A DNA stretch of 64,000 bases from JBEIGE01 sp040382055 (lineage in GTDB: Bacteria; Pseudomonadota; Gammaproteobacteria; Burkholderiales; Burkholderiaceae_C). Positions 23,143-31,670 of the stretch are shown here, in pieces. Every line of letters begins with the position of its first letter. Positions within the stretch are counted from its first letter, which is position 1. The stretch spans positions 1 to 64,000 of the forward strand of contig JBEIGE010000014.1 in NCBI GenBank assembly GCA_040382055.1, read 5' to 3'. The notes below the pieces were generated by a model. That model was not told the origin of the DNA, made no database searches, and saw nothing but the letters and a program-made list of their open reading frames with translations. Both the position numbers and the translations under genes were made by a program.

Positions 23143-24624
23143 TTAAAGCTGGAAGGCCAGCCAGCGCAACAAGCCTTCGCCGAACTCCCGCAGCACGCCG
23201 GGTTTCCTTGCCTGGTAGGGGACCGCGTTTGCACGCTGGTGTTGCAGCCACTGCGCAAAGCGGTTGACATCCGCTGACTCAAAAAATGCAATCATGACTT
23301 CGAAGTTGAGAAACATGCTGCGCTCGTCCAGATTGGCAGATCCGGCCAGAGCCAGATCGTCATCGACCACCACGGCTTTGGCATGAATCATCTGGGGGCA
23401 AAGCCAGACCTGCGTGCCTGCCAACACCATGTCCCTGAGCGATGCATGCCGTGCCATGTCGGCCAGCCTGTGGTTGGAGTGGGCCGGCATGAGCAGGTCT
23501 ACCCGCACGCCGCGCCTGGCCGCCAGCGTCATGGCCATCAAAAGGGTGGCATCCGGTACAAAGTAGGGCGTGACCATGAGAATCCGCTGGTGGGCACTAA
23601 AGCAACTGGAGATCAGCAAGGAGTACAGCGTGTCATCAGCCTGATCTGGCCCGCTGGCAATGACTTGGGCTTCGGGCGGCTGGCTTTGAGCGGGGTGGGG
23701 CCCAGCGTTAAAACTTGTTACCGGAACTGCCGGCAAAGAGACTGCGGTTACCGGGACTGAGGGGTGGCGGCTACCCCGGTTAGCAAGTTCCCAATCCTGC
23801 TCGAAAAGGCGTTGCGCGTCATGCACCAGCGGCCCTGAGAGGTCAAAACTCAGGTCTATCCAGCGGCCCTTGTTCCTGATGGAATCCGGATCGCCGCAAA
23901 AGTATTCAGCCGCCAGATTACGGCCCCCGGTCCACAGACAGGCCTGGTCTGCGATGACCAATTTGCGATGGTTGCGCAGGTTGGTGCCGCCGGTCGGAGG
24001 TACACGAAAAGGCGGGAAAAACAAGGCCACCTGAATACCGGCAGCCTTCAAGGGCTTGAGGTCTGGTTTGCCACCCAGATAAATCCCCACCCCATCGAGC
24101 AGCAGCCGAACCCGCACGCCGGCCTGGGCTCTTCGAATCAGAATCTCGCTGATGTGGCGGCCAACAGGATCGCGCCCCAGGAAAAACGTACAGATATCCA
24201 GGGACTGTTCTGCCCGTTCAAGCATCTGGATCAGCGAGGCCAGAGCTTGCTCGCCATCCTGATGGATATGCAGCGCCTGGTAACTGCCGGGCGCTGGTAA
24301 TCCCATGGCGGCCGCGAGGTCCTGAAATCGGCGGCGGGTTGACTGCGCGGCGGGTGCCGTGGGAGGTGGCAAGTCTGGTGTGAAGCCAAGGCCGGGCAGC
24401 CGTTTGGCGGCGCTGACATCCCGGATGATTTTGCGATTGCCCAGCAGCAGGTACAGCGGCAGTGCCAGGTAGGGGATCAAGACCAGTGACACCAGCCAGG
24501 CCATCGCCGCAGAGGGATGGCGGTGCTTTTTTCTGGCGTGCGAGGTAATGCCGTAAATCACCAGGCCGCTGACCACCATCAGGCTATGGACGGAGAGCCA
24601 GTGGGAGCCTAGTGCATCATTCAT
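23143..24624 (-). CDS. cls: Cardiolipin synthase-like phospholipase D enzyme
   Basis: A 493-residue protein (ATG 24624; TTG 24639 would overlap livF) with two N-terminal membrane helices ('SLMVVSGLVIYGITSH', 'WLVSLVLIPYLALPLYLLLG'). It has two phospholipase D domains: first 'NHRKLVIADQACLWTGGRN' (about 225), second 'IHAKAVVVDDDLALAGSANL' (about 408). Both contain the catalytic H-x-K-x4-D motif. Cardiolipin synthases join two phosphatidylglycerols in the inner membrane. The gene begins 12 bases after livF stops, so it may be co-transcribed with the transporter operon although unrelated in function. A proline/valine-rich insert lies near residues 295-315. Confidence 0.87.
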   Translation of the reverse strand: MNDALGSHWLSVHSLMVVSGLVIYGITSHARKKHRHPSAAMAWLVSLVLIPYLALPLYLLLGNRKIIRDVSAAKRLPGLGFTPDLPPPTAPAAQSTRRRFQDLAAAMGLPAPGSYQALHIHQDGEQALASLIQMLERAEQSLDICTFFLGRDPVGRHISEILIRRAQAGVRVRLLLDGVGIYLGGKPDLKPLKAAGIQVALFFPPFRVPPTGGTNLRNHRKLVIADQACLWTGGRNLAAEYFCGDPDSIRNKGRWIDLSFDLSGPLVHDAQRLFEQDWELANRGSRHPSVPVTAVSLPAVPVTSFNAGPHPAQSQPPEAQVIASGPDQADDTLYSLLISSCFSAHQRILMVTPYFVPDATLLMAMTLAARRGVRVDLLMPAHSNHRLADMARHASLRDMVLAGTQVWLCPQMIHAKAVVVDDDLALAGSANLDERSMFLNFEVMIAFFESADVNRFAQWLQHQRANAVPYQARKPGVLREFGEGLLRWLAFQL

Positions 24625-24635
24625 CTGGGTCTGCC

Positions 24636-25352
24636 TCAAACCCCCAGATAGCCTGAGAGTTCCGGGCTGTCTGCGACCTCCCGGGCACTGCCGGCAATCA
24701 CCACCTGGCCTTTTTGAATGACCAGGGCCCGGTCTGAGCGCGACAGCAATTTGCGGTAGTCCCGGTCCACGATGAGCGTGGCAATGCCGTTGTCGCGGAT
24801 GGTGTCAATCACACGCCAGATGTCTTGAACAATCAGGGGGGCCAGGCCTTCGGTGGCTTCGTCCAGAATGATCAACTCGGGGTGGGTCATCAGGGCCCGT
24901 CCGATAGACAGCATCTGCTGTTCACCGCCTGAGAGTTGGCCTCCCAGGTGATTGAACCGCTCCTGGAGTCTGGGAAAGGTTGCCAGCACCCGATCAAGCG
25001 TCCAATCCAGGCGGCCATCGCTACCCCGCCGTGCAGCCATGACCAGATTTTCGCGCACGGACAGATTGCCGAATACGCCGCGCCCTTCGGGCACGTAAGC
25101 CACACCCATGCGGGCCACCTCATGCGGTTTGGCGTGCGAGGCATCGGTGCCGAACAGGCCGATATAGCCGTCGCGCTGAGGGACATGACCGAGCAAGGCC
25201 CGGATCAGGGTGCTTTTGCCCATGCCGTTGCGCCCGAGCAGTGCCACGGTTTGTCCGCGAGCGATTTGCAGATCAATCCCGTGCAGCACATGGCTGGTGC
25301 CGTACCAGGCATGGATACCCCGGGCATCGAGGATGAATTCGGTGGCGTTCAT
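24636..25352 (-). CDS. livF: Branched-chain-type ABC transporter ATP-binding protein LivF
   Basis: The 238-residue ATPase has 'LLGRNGMGKSTLIRALLG' (Walker A, about 37-54), 'VAYVPEGRGVFGNLSVREN' (the LivF-specific Q-loop region, about 86), signature 'LSGGEQQMLSIGRALM' (about 139) and Walker B 'LIILDEATEGL'. It energises uptake through the LivHM channel. It is the last of five genes (binding protein, H, M, G, F) encoded on the minus strand next to benzoate-CoA ligase and boxD. The transporter therefore probably imports benzoate or a related aromatic acid rather than an amino acid (inference from context). Confidence 0.9.
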   Translation of the reverse strand: MNATEFILDARGIHAWYGTSHVLHGIDLQIARGQTVALLGRNGMGKSTLIRALLGHVPQRDGYIGLFGTDASHAKPHEVARMGVAYVPEGRGVFGNLSVRENLVMAARRGSDGRLDWTLDRVLATFPRLQERFNHLGGQLSGGEQQMLSIGRALMTHPELIILDEATEGLAPLIVQDIWRVIDTIRDNGIATLIVDRDYRKLLSRSDRALVIQKGQVVIAGSAREVADSPELSGYLGV

Positions 25353-25374
25353 GTCACTTCATGCCGGGTGCAGA

Positions 25375-26124
25375 TCAATGGCCGCCCAGATAGGCAGCCT
25401 GTACCAGCGGGTTGCTGCGGATGGCGTGGGGCACATCGGTGGCCAGCACCGAGCCGTTGACCATCACGGTGATGGTGTCGGCAATGCGGAACACCGCATC
25501 CATGTCGTGCTCGACCAGCAAAATGGCATGGTTGGCCTTGAGCTGTGCCAGCAAGTCCAGCATGCGGTCTGTTTCCTCTGCGCCCATGCCGGCCAGCGGC
25601 TCGTCAAGCAGCAGCACCTGGGGCTGTGTAGACAGGCACATGGCGATTTCCAGTTGGCGCTTTTGTCCGTGCGACAGCAGCCCAGCAAGGCGGTCTTCCA
25701 AAGTCGCCAGGCCGCTTTGCTCCACAGCCTGGCGCGCCAAAGCCAGGGAATCTTGGCAGGCCTGTGCATCGCGCCACCAATGCCATGGCTTTTGCAGGCT
25801 GGCCTGCGCGCACAGGCGGCAGTTTTCCAGCACGCTGAAGGTGGGGAAAATCGTGGTGCGCTGATAACTGCGGCCCATGCCAGCGCGCGCCCGTCGGGGC
25901 TGTGACCAGCCGGTGATGTCCTGACCCAGCAGTTCCACGCTGCCGCTGGAGGGTTCAATCTCACCGGACAAAATATTGATCAGGGTGGATTTGCCGGCAC
26001 CATTGGTACCAATCACCGCATGCACGCTGCCGCGGTGCAGATCGATGGAGACCTGGTCTACCGCCACCAGCCCGCCCCAGCGCCGGGTGATGTTGTGGCC
26101 ACGCAGCAGCACAGGCAGGTTCAT
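25375..26124 (-). CDS. livG: Branched-chain-type ABC transporter ATP-binding protein LivG
   Basis: The 249-residue ATPase has 'VIGTNGAGKSTLINILSGEI' (Walker A, about 36-55), 'GMGRSYQRTTIFPTFSVLEN' (LivG-type Q-loop, about 85), signature 'LSHGQKRQLEIAMCLS' and Walker B 'VLLLDEPLAGM'. The C-terminal 'VQAAYLGGH' matches LivG family ends ('V..AYLG'). It pairs with LivF under the LivHM permease. Its start overlaps the end of livM by four bases, so the two are translationally coupled. Confidence 0.9.
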   Translation of the reverse strand: MNLPVLLRGHNITRRWGGLVAVDQVSIDLHRGSVHAVIGTNGAGKSTLINILSGEIEPSSGSVELLGQDITGWSQPRRARAGMGRSYQRTTIFPTFSVLENCRLCAQASLQKPWHWWRDAQACQDSLALARQAVEQSGLATLEDRLAGLLSHGQKRQLEIAMCLSTQPQVLLLDEPLAGMGAEETDRMLDLLAQLKANHAILLVEHDMDAVFRIADTITVMVNGSVLATDVPHAIRSNPLVQAAYLGGH

Positions 26125-27104
26125 GCCGAACCCTTGGTGCTGCCGCTGCGACCCATCAAGCGTTGGCGCAGCTGGGCAGGCAGACCAACCAGGCCGTTGG
26201 GCAGAAAGACCACGCTGGCCATGATGCTCAGGCCCAGACCCAGATGCCAGTGTTTGGCAAACTCACCAAAAATGGCTTCTGATTTGAAAAATTCCTGCAG
26301 GAAGGCAAATGCAAAGGCCCCGATCAGGGCTCCGCGCAGATGCCCCAAGCCGCCCAGAATAATCATGATGAGAACCGCGCCAGAGAGATGCCAGCTCAGC
26401 AACTCGGGGTTGACAAAACCGTCTTTGACGGCGAATAAAAACCCGGCCAGTCCGGCAATGCCGCCCGAGATGACAAAGGCGGCCAGTTTGTAGGGGTAGG
26501 TGGAGAAGCCGGTGGCCCGCATGCGCTGCTCATTGACGCGGATACCCGACAGCGCGCGCCCGAAGCGCGAGCGGTTCAGCTGGGCAAGAAAGCCGAACAC
26601 CAGGACCATCAGGCCCAGGGTCAAGCCATACAAGGTGCCGGCTTTGTCCAGATCCAGCCAGCTGCCGATGACCGGCTTGGCCATCAGGTAAATGCCATCG
26701 GTGCCACCGCCCAGCGGGGTGTCATGAACGATGTAGTAGGCCATCTGCGCGAAAGCCAGCGTGACCATGATGAAGTAGGCCCCCTTGGTGCGCAGCGACA
26801 GGGCACCCACAAACAGGGCATAGAGCGCTGCGGCGGCCACACAGGCGGGCAGCAGCCACAGCAGGGAGGCAGATTCGGTGGGTGGGGACAGCAAAACCGC
26901 CGCATAGGCACCAATGCCAAAAAACGCGGCTTGTCCAAAACACACCAGGCCGGTGGTGCCCACCAGCAATTCCAGACTCAGGGCGAAGATGGCAAAGACC
27001 ATGATCTTGGTAACCAGATCCATGCCATAACTGCCAGCAATCAGCGGGTACAGCGCCAGTGCAACAAATATCAGCACCACCACCGTGATTTTGGATAAGT
27101 TCAT
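26121..27104 (-). CDS. livM: Branched-chain-type ABC transporter permease LivM
   Basis: This 327-residue polytopic protein has 8-9 hydrophobic segments and the LivM landmarks 'LVGTTGLVCFGQAAFFGIGA' (about 47-66), 'GRALSGIRVNEQRMRATG' (coupling segment, about 177-194) and 'GLGHLRGALIGAFAFAFLQ'. It forms half of the channel, with LivH as partner. The start 'MNLSKITVVVLIFVALALYP' gives a normal first helix. The overlap with livG and the 10-base gap after livH show a compact operon. Confidence 0.9.
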   Translation of the reverse strand: MNLSKITVVVLIFVALALYPLIAGSYGMDLVTKIMVFAIFALSLELLVGTTGLVCFGQAAFFGIGAYAAVLLSPPTESASLLWLLPACVAAAALYALFVGALSLRTKGAYFIMVTLAFAQMAYYIVHDTPLGGGTDGIYLMAKPVIGSWLDLDKAGTLYGLTLGLMVLVFGFLAQLNRSRFGRALSGIRVNEQRMRATGFSTYPYKLAAFVISGGIAGLAGFLFAVKDGFVNPELLSWHLSGAVLIMIILGGLGHLRGALIGAFAFAFLQEFFKSEAIFGEFAKHWHLGLGLSIMASVVFLPNGLVGLPAQLRQRLMGRSGSTKGSA

Positions 27105-27114
27105 GGGGGGCTTT

Positions 27115-27996
27115 TCATCCGGCTTTGAACAGGCCGTCGGGTTTCCACAGCAGGATCAGCGCCATCAGCACATACACCAGCACCCCGGCTGCCTGCGGCA
27201 GCAGCACCTTGCCAAAAGTGTCCACAACGCCGATCAGCAAAGCGGCCAGCAAGGCACCCCGGATGGATCCGATGCCGCCAATGACCACCACCACAAAACA
27301 GATGATGAGTACCGAGTTGCCCATGCCCGGGTAAACCGAGGACACCGGAGCGGCCACCATGCCGGCCAGTACCGCCACGCCCATGCCAGCCGCAAACACC
27401 ACCCGGTACAGGAACTTGATGTCTATGCCCAGGGATTGAACCATTTCGCGGTTGGTGCTGCCGGCACGAATCATCATGCCCAGCCGGGTCCGGGTGAACA
27501 CCAGGTACATGCCCAGTGCCAGTGCCAGGCAGACGCCCGAGATGAACAGCCGGTACACCGGGTAGGTCATCAGTTCACCCAGGGGCAGGGTGCCGGCGAG
27601 GAAGTCGGGCGCTTTGACGCCGTACACGTCATCCCCGACGATCAGGCTGCGACACTCTTCGAGCACCAGGATCAGGCCATAGGTCATGAGGACCTGCTGC
27701 AGGTGCTCACGCTGGTAAAGGAAACTGAAAAATACCCATTCCAGCAGATAACCGAACAGCACGGCCAATGTCAGGCCCAGCCCCATGGTGGCAAAAAAAC
27801 CGCCGCCGAATGTGGATGCTACAACCGGGGCCAGCGCATAGGCCATATAGGCCCCGATCATGTAGAAGCTGCCATGGGCGAGGTTGATCACGCCCATGAT
27901 TCCAAAAATCAGCGTCAGGCCTGAAGCCACCAGAAACAGCAGCAAGCCGTACTGGAGTGCATTGAGGCACTGAATGAGAAAAACCGAAAAATCCAT
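27115..27996 (-). CDS. livH: Branched-chain-type ABC transporter permease LivH
   Basis: A 293-residue permease starting at ATG 27996. About eight hydrophobic segments are present, with 'ALQYGLLLFLVASGLTLIFG' then 'GVINLAHGSFYMIGAYMAYA' (the LivH hallmark, about 35-54). 'TRLGMMIRAGSTNREMVQSL' is the ATPase-coupling loop, and 'GGIGSIRGALLAALLIGVVD' lies late. It pairs with LivM. Only six bases separate it from the binding-protein gene upstream. Confidence 0.9.
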   Translation of the reverse strand: MDFSVFLIQCLNALQYGLLLFLVASGLTLIFGIMGVINLAHGSFYMIGAYMAYALAPVVASTFGGGFFATMGLGLTLAVLFGYLLEWVFFSFLYQREHLQQVLMTYGLILVLEECRSLIVGDDVYGVKAPDFLAGTLPLGELMTYPVYRLFISGVCLALALGMYLVFTRTRLGMMIRAGSTNREMVQSLGIDIKFLYRVVFAAGMGVAVLAGMVAAPVSSVYPGMGNSVLIICFVVVVIGGIGSIRGALLAALLIGVVDTFGKVLLPQAAGVLVYVLMALILLWKPDGLFKAG

Positions 27997-28002
27997 CAAC
28001 GA

Positions 28003-29169
28003 TCAGATTTTGCAGCCCCGTGCCGGATCAGCCAGTGCCTTGCTGGCGATGCCGACCACTTTGTTCTCTTTGCCGACCACCTGGCGCAGGTAGATGTCCT
28101 GCACCGGGTTATGGGCTTTGGAGAGGGTGAACGGGCCACGCGGGCTGTCGATCTTGGTGTTCTGCAGGGCTGCAGCAAAGGCGGCTTTCTTGCTGACATC
28201 GCCGTTGACGGCCTTCAGTCCCAAAGCCAGCATCTGGGCAGCGTCGTAGCCTTGCACGGCATATACATCGGGCTGCAGTTTGTAGGTTTTGGCATAGGCC
28301 AGACGGAAAGCCTTGTCCCGTGGGGTCTCCAGACTGTCTGCGTAATGCAGGGCTGTGAAGATGCCTTCGGCATCAGCGCCTTGAGCGTCCAGCGTGCCAT
28401 CGGTCAGGAAGCCCGAGCCATACAGCGGGATGGTCTTTTTCAGGCCGGCAGCGGCATAGTCCTTGACGAACTTGACGGCACCGCCGCCTGCAAAAAAGGT
28501 GAATACCGCATCGGGCTTGCTGGCGGCAATTTCAGTCAACAGGGCCTGGAACTCGACGTTGGGGAAGGGCAGGCCCAACTCCTTGATCACCGTACCCCCG
28601 CCTTTTTCAAACGACTCTTTGAAACCTCTGACGGATTCATCACCGGCTGCGTATTTCCAGGTGATGGTGACCACCTTTTTGATGCCGCGTTTGGCCATGA
28701 CCTCGCCCATGGCGTTGCCGGGCTGCCAGTTGGAAAACGAACTGCGGAAGATGTTGGGCGCGCACATGGGCCCGGTGACGGCGTCAGCGCCTGCGTTGGG
28801 AACAATCAGCAAGGTTCCCGTGTCTTTGGCTACTTTGGCCATGGCCATGGCCACGCCGGAGTGCACCGAGCCGATCAGCACGTCCACGTTGTCGCGCTTG
28901 ATCAGCTTGTTGACGTTGTCTGTGGCTTTGGACGGGTCGGATTCGTCATCTACCTTGAAAAACTCGATTTCGCGACCGCCGAGCTTGCCACCCTGCTCGC
29001 TGGCATACAGCCGGAATCCGTTTTCGATGGCGTTGCCCAGTGCCGCGAATGTGCCGGTGTACGGCAACATCAGGCCCACTTTGAGTTTGGGTTGGGCCTG
29101 CTGCGCGAGCAGGTGGCCGCTGGCGACCAGGGCCAGGGCCGCGATGATTGAATGACGCAAGAATTTCAC
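28003..29169 (-). CDS. Periplasmic binding protein of the Liv-type aromatic/branched-chain transporter
   Basis: A 388-residue secreted binding protein (Peripla_BP_6). It starts at GTG 29169, seven bases after AGGAG, with signal peptide 'LRHSIIAALALVASGHLLAQ' cut near residue 22. The mature domain has 'LKVGLMLPYTGTFAALGNAI', 'FFKVDDESDPSKATDNVNKL' and 'VDVLIGSVHSGVAMAMAKVA', the standard lobe I features. Members near bad, box or hba genes bind benzoate-like acids. As first gene of the transporter operon and lying between it and the catabolic genes, it probably delivers benzoate or a hydrolysable benzoate derivative (inference). Confidence 0.85.
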   Translation of the reverse strand: MKFLRHSIIAALALVASGHLLAQQAQPKLKVGLMLPYTGTFAALGNAIENGFRLYASEQGGKLGGREIEFFKVDDESDPSKATDNVNKLIKRDNVDVLIGSVHSGVAMAMAKVAKDTGTLLIVPNAGADAVTGPMCAPNIFRSSFSNWQPGNAMGEVMAKRGIKKVVTITWKYAAGDESVRGFKESFEKGGGTVIKELGLPFPNVEFQALLTEIAASKPDAVFTFFAGGGAVKFVKDYAAAGLKKTIPLYGSGFLTDGTLDAQGADAEGIFTALHYADSLETPRDKAFRLAYAKTYKLQPDVYAVQGYDAAQMLALGLKAVNGDVSKKAAFAAALQNTKIDSPRGPFTLSKAHNPVQDIYLRQVVGKENKVVGIASKALADPARGCKI

Positions 29170-29183
29170 AGGATGTCTCCTTT

Positions 29184-29996
29184 TTAGTTAACGCAGAATT
29201 CCGGTTGCAGAAAATGTTCAATGGTTTGTATCAGGGTCTGGGGCTGGTCCCGATGAGGGGAATGGCCGCAGTTCTCCAGGACCCGTAGTTTGCACTGAGA
29301 AACCCGTTTGGCAATGTCCCTGATTTGTGAGAGTGTGCCGTATTCGTCGTCCACCCCTTGAACGGCGAGCAGCGGGGCGGTGATGCGTTGCAGATCCGCG
29401 TCAATACGCCAGGACTTGAACCCGGGATTGAGCCAGGCGTTATGCCATCCCCAAAAAGCCGAATCTGGCTGGGCGTGGTGCCGTGCCAGGCGTTGGCGCA
29501 GATCACCGTGCTGGTAGTCCCAGCGTGAATCCGCTATTCTTTTAAGAGCTATATCCTCAACAAATATATGGGGTGCAAGCACAATACACCCTGAAAGCTG
29601 GGCCGGATAGTGCATTGCGTACAGCAAGGCGATCGAGCCACCGTCACTGTGGCCGAGCAGCCAGGGCGGCTGTTGGCTGGTGTCTATGCCCAGCGCGCTC
29701 AACAGGGCTGGAAGCACCTCGTCAGCCTGGCGGTGCATGAAGTCAATACCCCAATGGTCATCAGGGCTTCGCGGTGTTGAGTGTCCGTATCCGGGGCGTG
29801 AATACACCAGGCCACGAAAACCGAGGGCCATGCACAAGGTGTCAGGAAAATCCCGCCACATCGAGACTGAACCCAATCCCTCATGCAAAAAGACCATCAC
29901 CTTGGCCGCAGCGTCGGTCACCCCGACCCACTGGGCCTCGATGGCTAGCTGCCGGTCAGCCAGTTTGAGGTTGATGGACTGGGTGGCCGTGATCAT
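29184..29996 (-). CDS. Alpha/beta hydrolase of the box cluster
   Basis: The 270-residue enzyme has 'MVFLHEGLGSVSMWRDFP' (oxyanion region, about 33-50), the nucleophile elbow 'LLGHSDGGSIALLYAMHY' with Ser near residue 117, 'VQGVDDEYGTLSQI' (acid) and 'ENCGHSPHRDQPQTL' (His near 248), a complete catalytic triad. Similar hydrolases occur in many box clusters beside benzoate-CoA ligase; proposed roles are thioester or ester hydrolysis, but none is established to my knowledge. It overlaps the ligase gene by four bases, so the proteins are made together. Confidence 0.8.
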   Translation of the reverse strand: MITATQSINLKLADRQLAIEAQWVGVTDAAAKVMVFLHEGLGSVSMWRDFPDTLCMALGFRGLVYSRPGYGHSTPRSPDDHWGIDFMHRQADEVLPALLSALGIDTSQQPPWLLGHSDGGSIALLYAMHYPAQLSGCIVLAPHIFVEDIALKRIADSRWDYQHGDLRQRLARHHAQPDSAFWGWHNAWLNPGFKSWRIDADLQRITAPLLAVQGVDDEYGTLSQIRDIAKRVSQCKLRVLENCGHSPHRDQPQTLIQTIEHFLQPEFCVN

Positions 29997-31621
29997 GGCC
30001 CGGCTTGCTCCAGCTCGCGCAGTTTGAAGCGTTGGATTTTTCCGGTGGCGGTTTTGGGCAGGTCGCTGACAAAGACAATCTGGCGCGGGTATTTATAGGG
30101 TGCCAATTTGTCTTTGACAAAGGATTTCAGCTCGGTATCGGTGGTGTGCGCATTTGCCTTGAGAACAACAAAGGCCTTGGTTTTGGTCAAACCTTCGGCA
30201 TCTGCTACACCGATCACCGCGGCTTCCAGCACGGCCGGGTGCTGGACCAGGGTGGCTTCGACCTCGAAGGGCGACACATACATGCCGCTGACCTTGAGCA
30301 TGTCATCGGTGCGGCCCGAATAGGTGTAGCTGCCGTCGATATTGAGCACATACTTGTCACCACTCTTGGTCCACTGGCCCTGAAAGGTGTCACGCGATTT
30401 TTCCCGGTTGCCCCAGTACATCATGGCGGCAGACGGGCCGCGGATATACAGGTCGCCCGGTTCGCCCTGCGGCACAGGGCTGCCGTCGTCCGAGCGCAGT
30501 TCAATGTCGTAACCCGGTACCGGCCAGCCAGTTGTGCCATAACGCACTTTGCCCGGCAAGTTGGACAAAAAGATGTGCAGCATTTCGGTCGAACCGATGC
30601 CGTCGACGATGTCCACGCCGAAGTGACGCAGGAAACGCTCGCCAATATCGGCGGGCAAGGCCTCGCCGGCAGAAGACACCAGGCGCAACGCCACATCGGT
30701 ACGGGCCGGTAGCTCGGCCGATGCCAACATGCCGGCAAAGCCGGTGGGCGCGCCAAAAAACACGGTTGGTTTCAAACCGCCTATGCCGCCGACCCAGCGC
30801 TTGAAGGTGGCTTGCGGCGTAGGTCTTTCGGCCATCAGCAGGGTGGTGGCACCGACTGACAGGGGGAAGGTCAGCGCATTGCCCAGGCCGTAGGCAAAGA
30901 AGAGCTTGGCTGCGGAAAAGCACACGTCCTGTTCCTGCAGCGCCAGCACACCTTTGCCATAGAGCTCACCAGTCCAGTAGGGGTTGGCATGGGAGTGCAC
31001 CGTGCCTTTGGGTCTGCCGGTCGAGCCCGATGAGTAGAGCCAGAAGCAGGGGTCATCGGCAAGGGTCGGGGCAGGCTGGGACAGCGGTGCGTGGGCTTGA
31101 ATCAAGGCCTGGAGCTCCAGCTCGGCGGGGTGTTGCGGCGCGGCATCGCTGTTTGCATTTAGGGGTGCCAGGGCGCGCGACACGATGACTGTGCGTACCT
31201 CATGGCTGGCCTTGCCCAAGGCAGCCGTCAATGTTGGCAGCAATGCGCCTGAAACCAGCACGGCCTGGGCACGGGAATGCGCCAGCATATAGGCATAGTC
31301 ATCGGCAGTGAGCAGGGTATTGACCGCCACCGGCACGATGCCAGCGTAAATCGCCCCCAGAAAGCACACCGGCCAGTCGTTGCAGTCCTGCATCAACAGC
31401 AGTACCCGTTCTTCGCGTTTGACACCCAGGGCGAGCAGGCTGGCGGCGACGCGGCGAACCCGGTCGTCAAGTGCGCCGTAGCTCAGCGCTGCCAAGTCAT
31501 CGACAAACGCCGCCTTGTCCGCTCGCTGGGCATTGCAGGCCAGCAAATGGTGTGCAACGTTGAAGGTGTTTGTGGGCGCTGCAATGGCTGGAATCGCTTT
31601 AATGGCTGGGTGCGTTGACAT
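29993..31621 (-). CDS. bclA: Benzoate-CoA ligase
   Basis: From ATG 31621 the enzyme has 542 residues, the typical benzoate-CoA ligase length; the open frame extends further upstream without family likeness. Motifs are the AMP-binding core 'WLYSSGSTGRPKGTVHSHAN' (about 174-193), 'GVGIGSTE'-type block seen here as 'DGIGSTEMLHIFLS' (about 312), 'YTYSGRTDDMLKVSGMYVSP' and the C-terminal lysine region 'LPKTATGKIQRFKLRE'. It activates benzoate with ATP and CoA to benzoyl-CoA, the substrate of BoxAB. It is encoded between the alpha/beta hydrolase and boxD. Confidence 0.92.
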   Translation of the reverse strand: MSTHPAIKAIPAIAAPTNTFNVAHHLLACNAQRADKAAFVDDLAALSYGALDDRVRRVAASLLALGVKREERVLLLMQDCNDWPVCFLGAIYAGIVPVAVNTLLTADDYAYMLAHSRAQAVLVSGALLPTLTAALGKASHEVRTVIVSRALAPLNANSDAAPQHPAELELQALIQAHAPLSQPAPTLADDPCFWLYSSGSTGRPKGTVHSHANPYWTGELYGKGVLALQEQDVCFSAAKLFFAYGLGNALTFPLSVGATTLLMAERPTPQATFKRWVGGIGGLKPTVFFGAPTGFAGMLASAELPARTDVALRLVSSAGEALPADIGERFLRHFGVDIVDGIGSTEMLHIFLSNLPGKVRYGTTGWPVPGYDIELRSDDGSPVPQGEPGDLYIRGPSAAMMYWGNREKSRDTFQGQWTKSGDKYVLNIDGSYTYSGRTDDMLKVSGMYVSPFEVEATLVQHPAVLEAAVIGVADAEGLTKTKAFVVLKANAHTTDTELKSFVKDKLAPYKYPRQIVFVSDLPKTATGKIQRFKLRELEQAGP

Positions 31622-31670
31622 GGCTTGGTCTCCGGCGCTGTGCGTGATTGTTGTTGCTTTGTACGTTGTA

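Noticed and set aside
22149..23291. Longer bchC start (380 codons)
   Set aside because: The extra 63 N-terminal residues are Ser/Cys/Gln-rich, unlike any BchC, and overlap the end of cls; ATG 23102 gives the family length.
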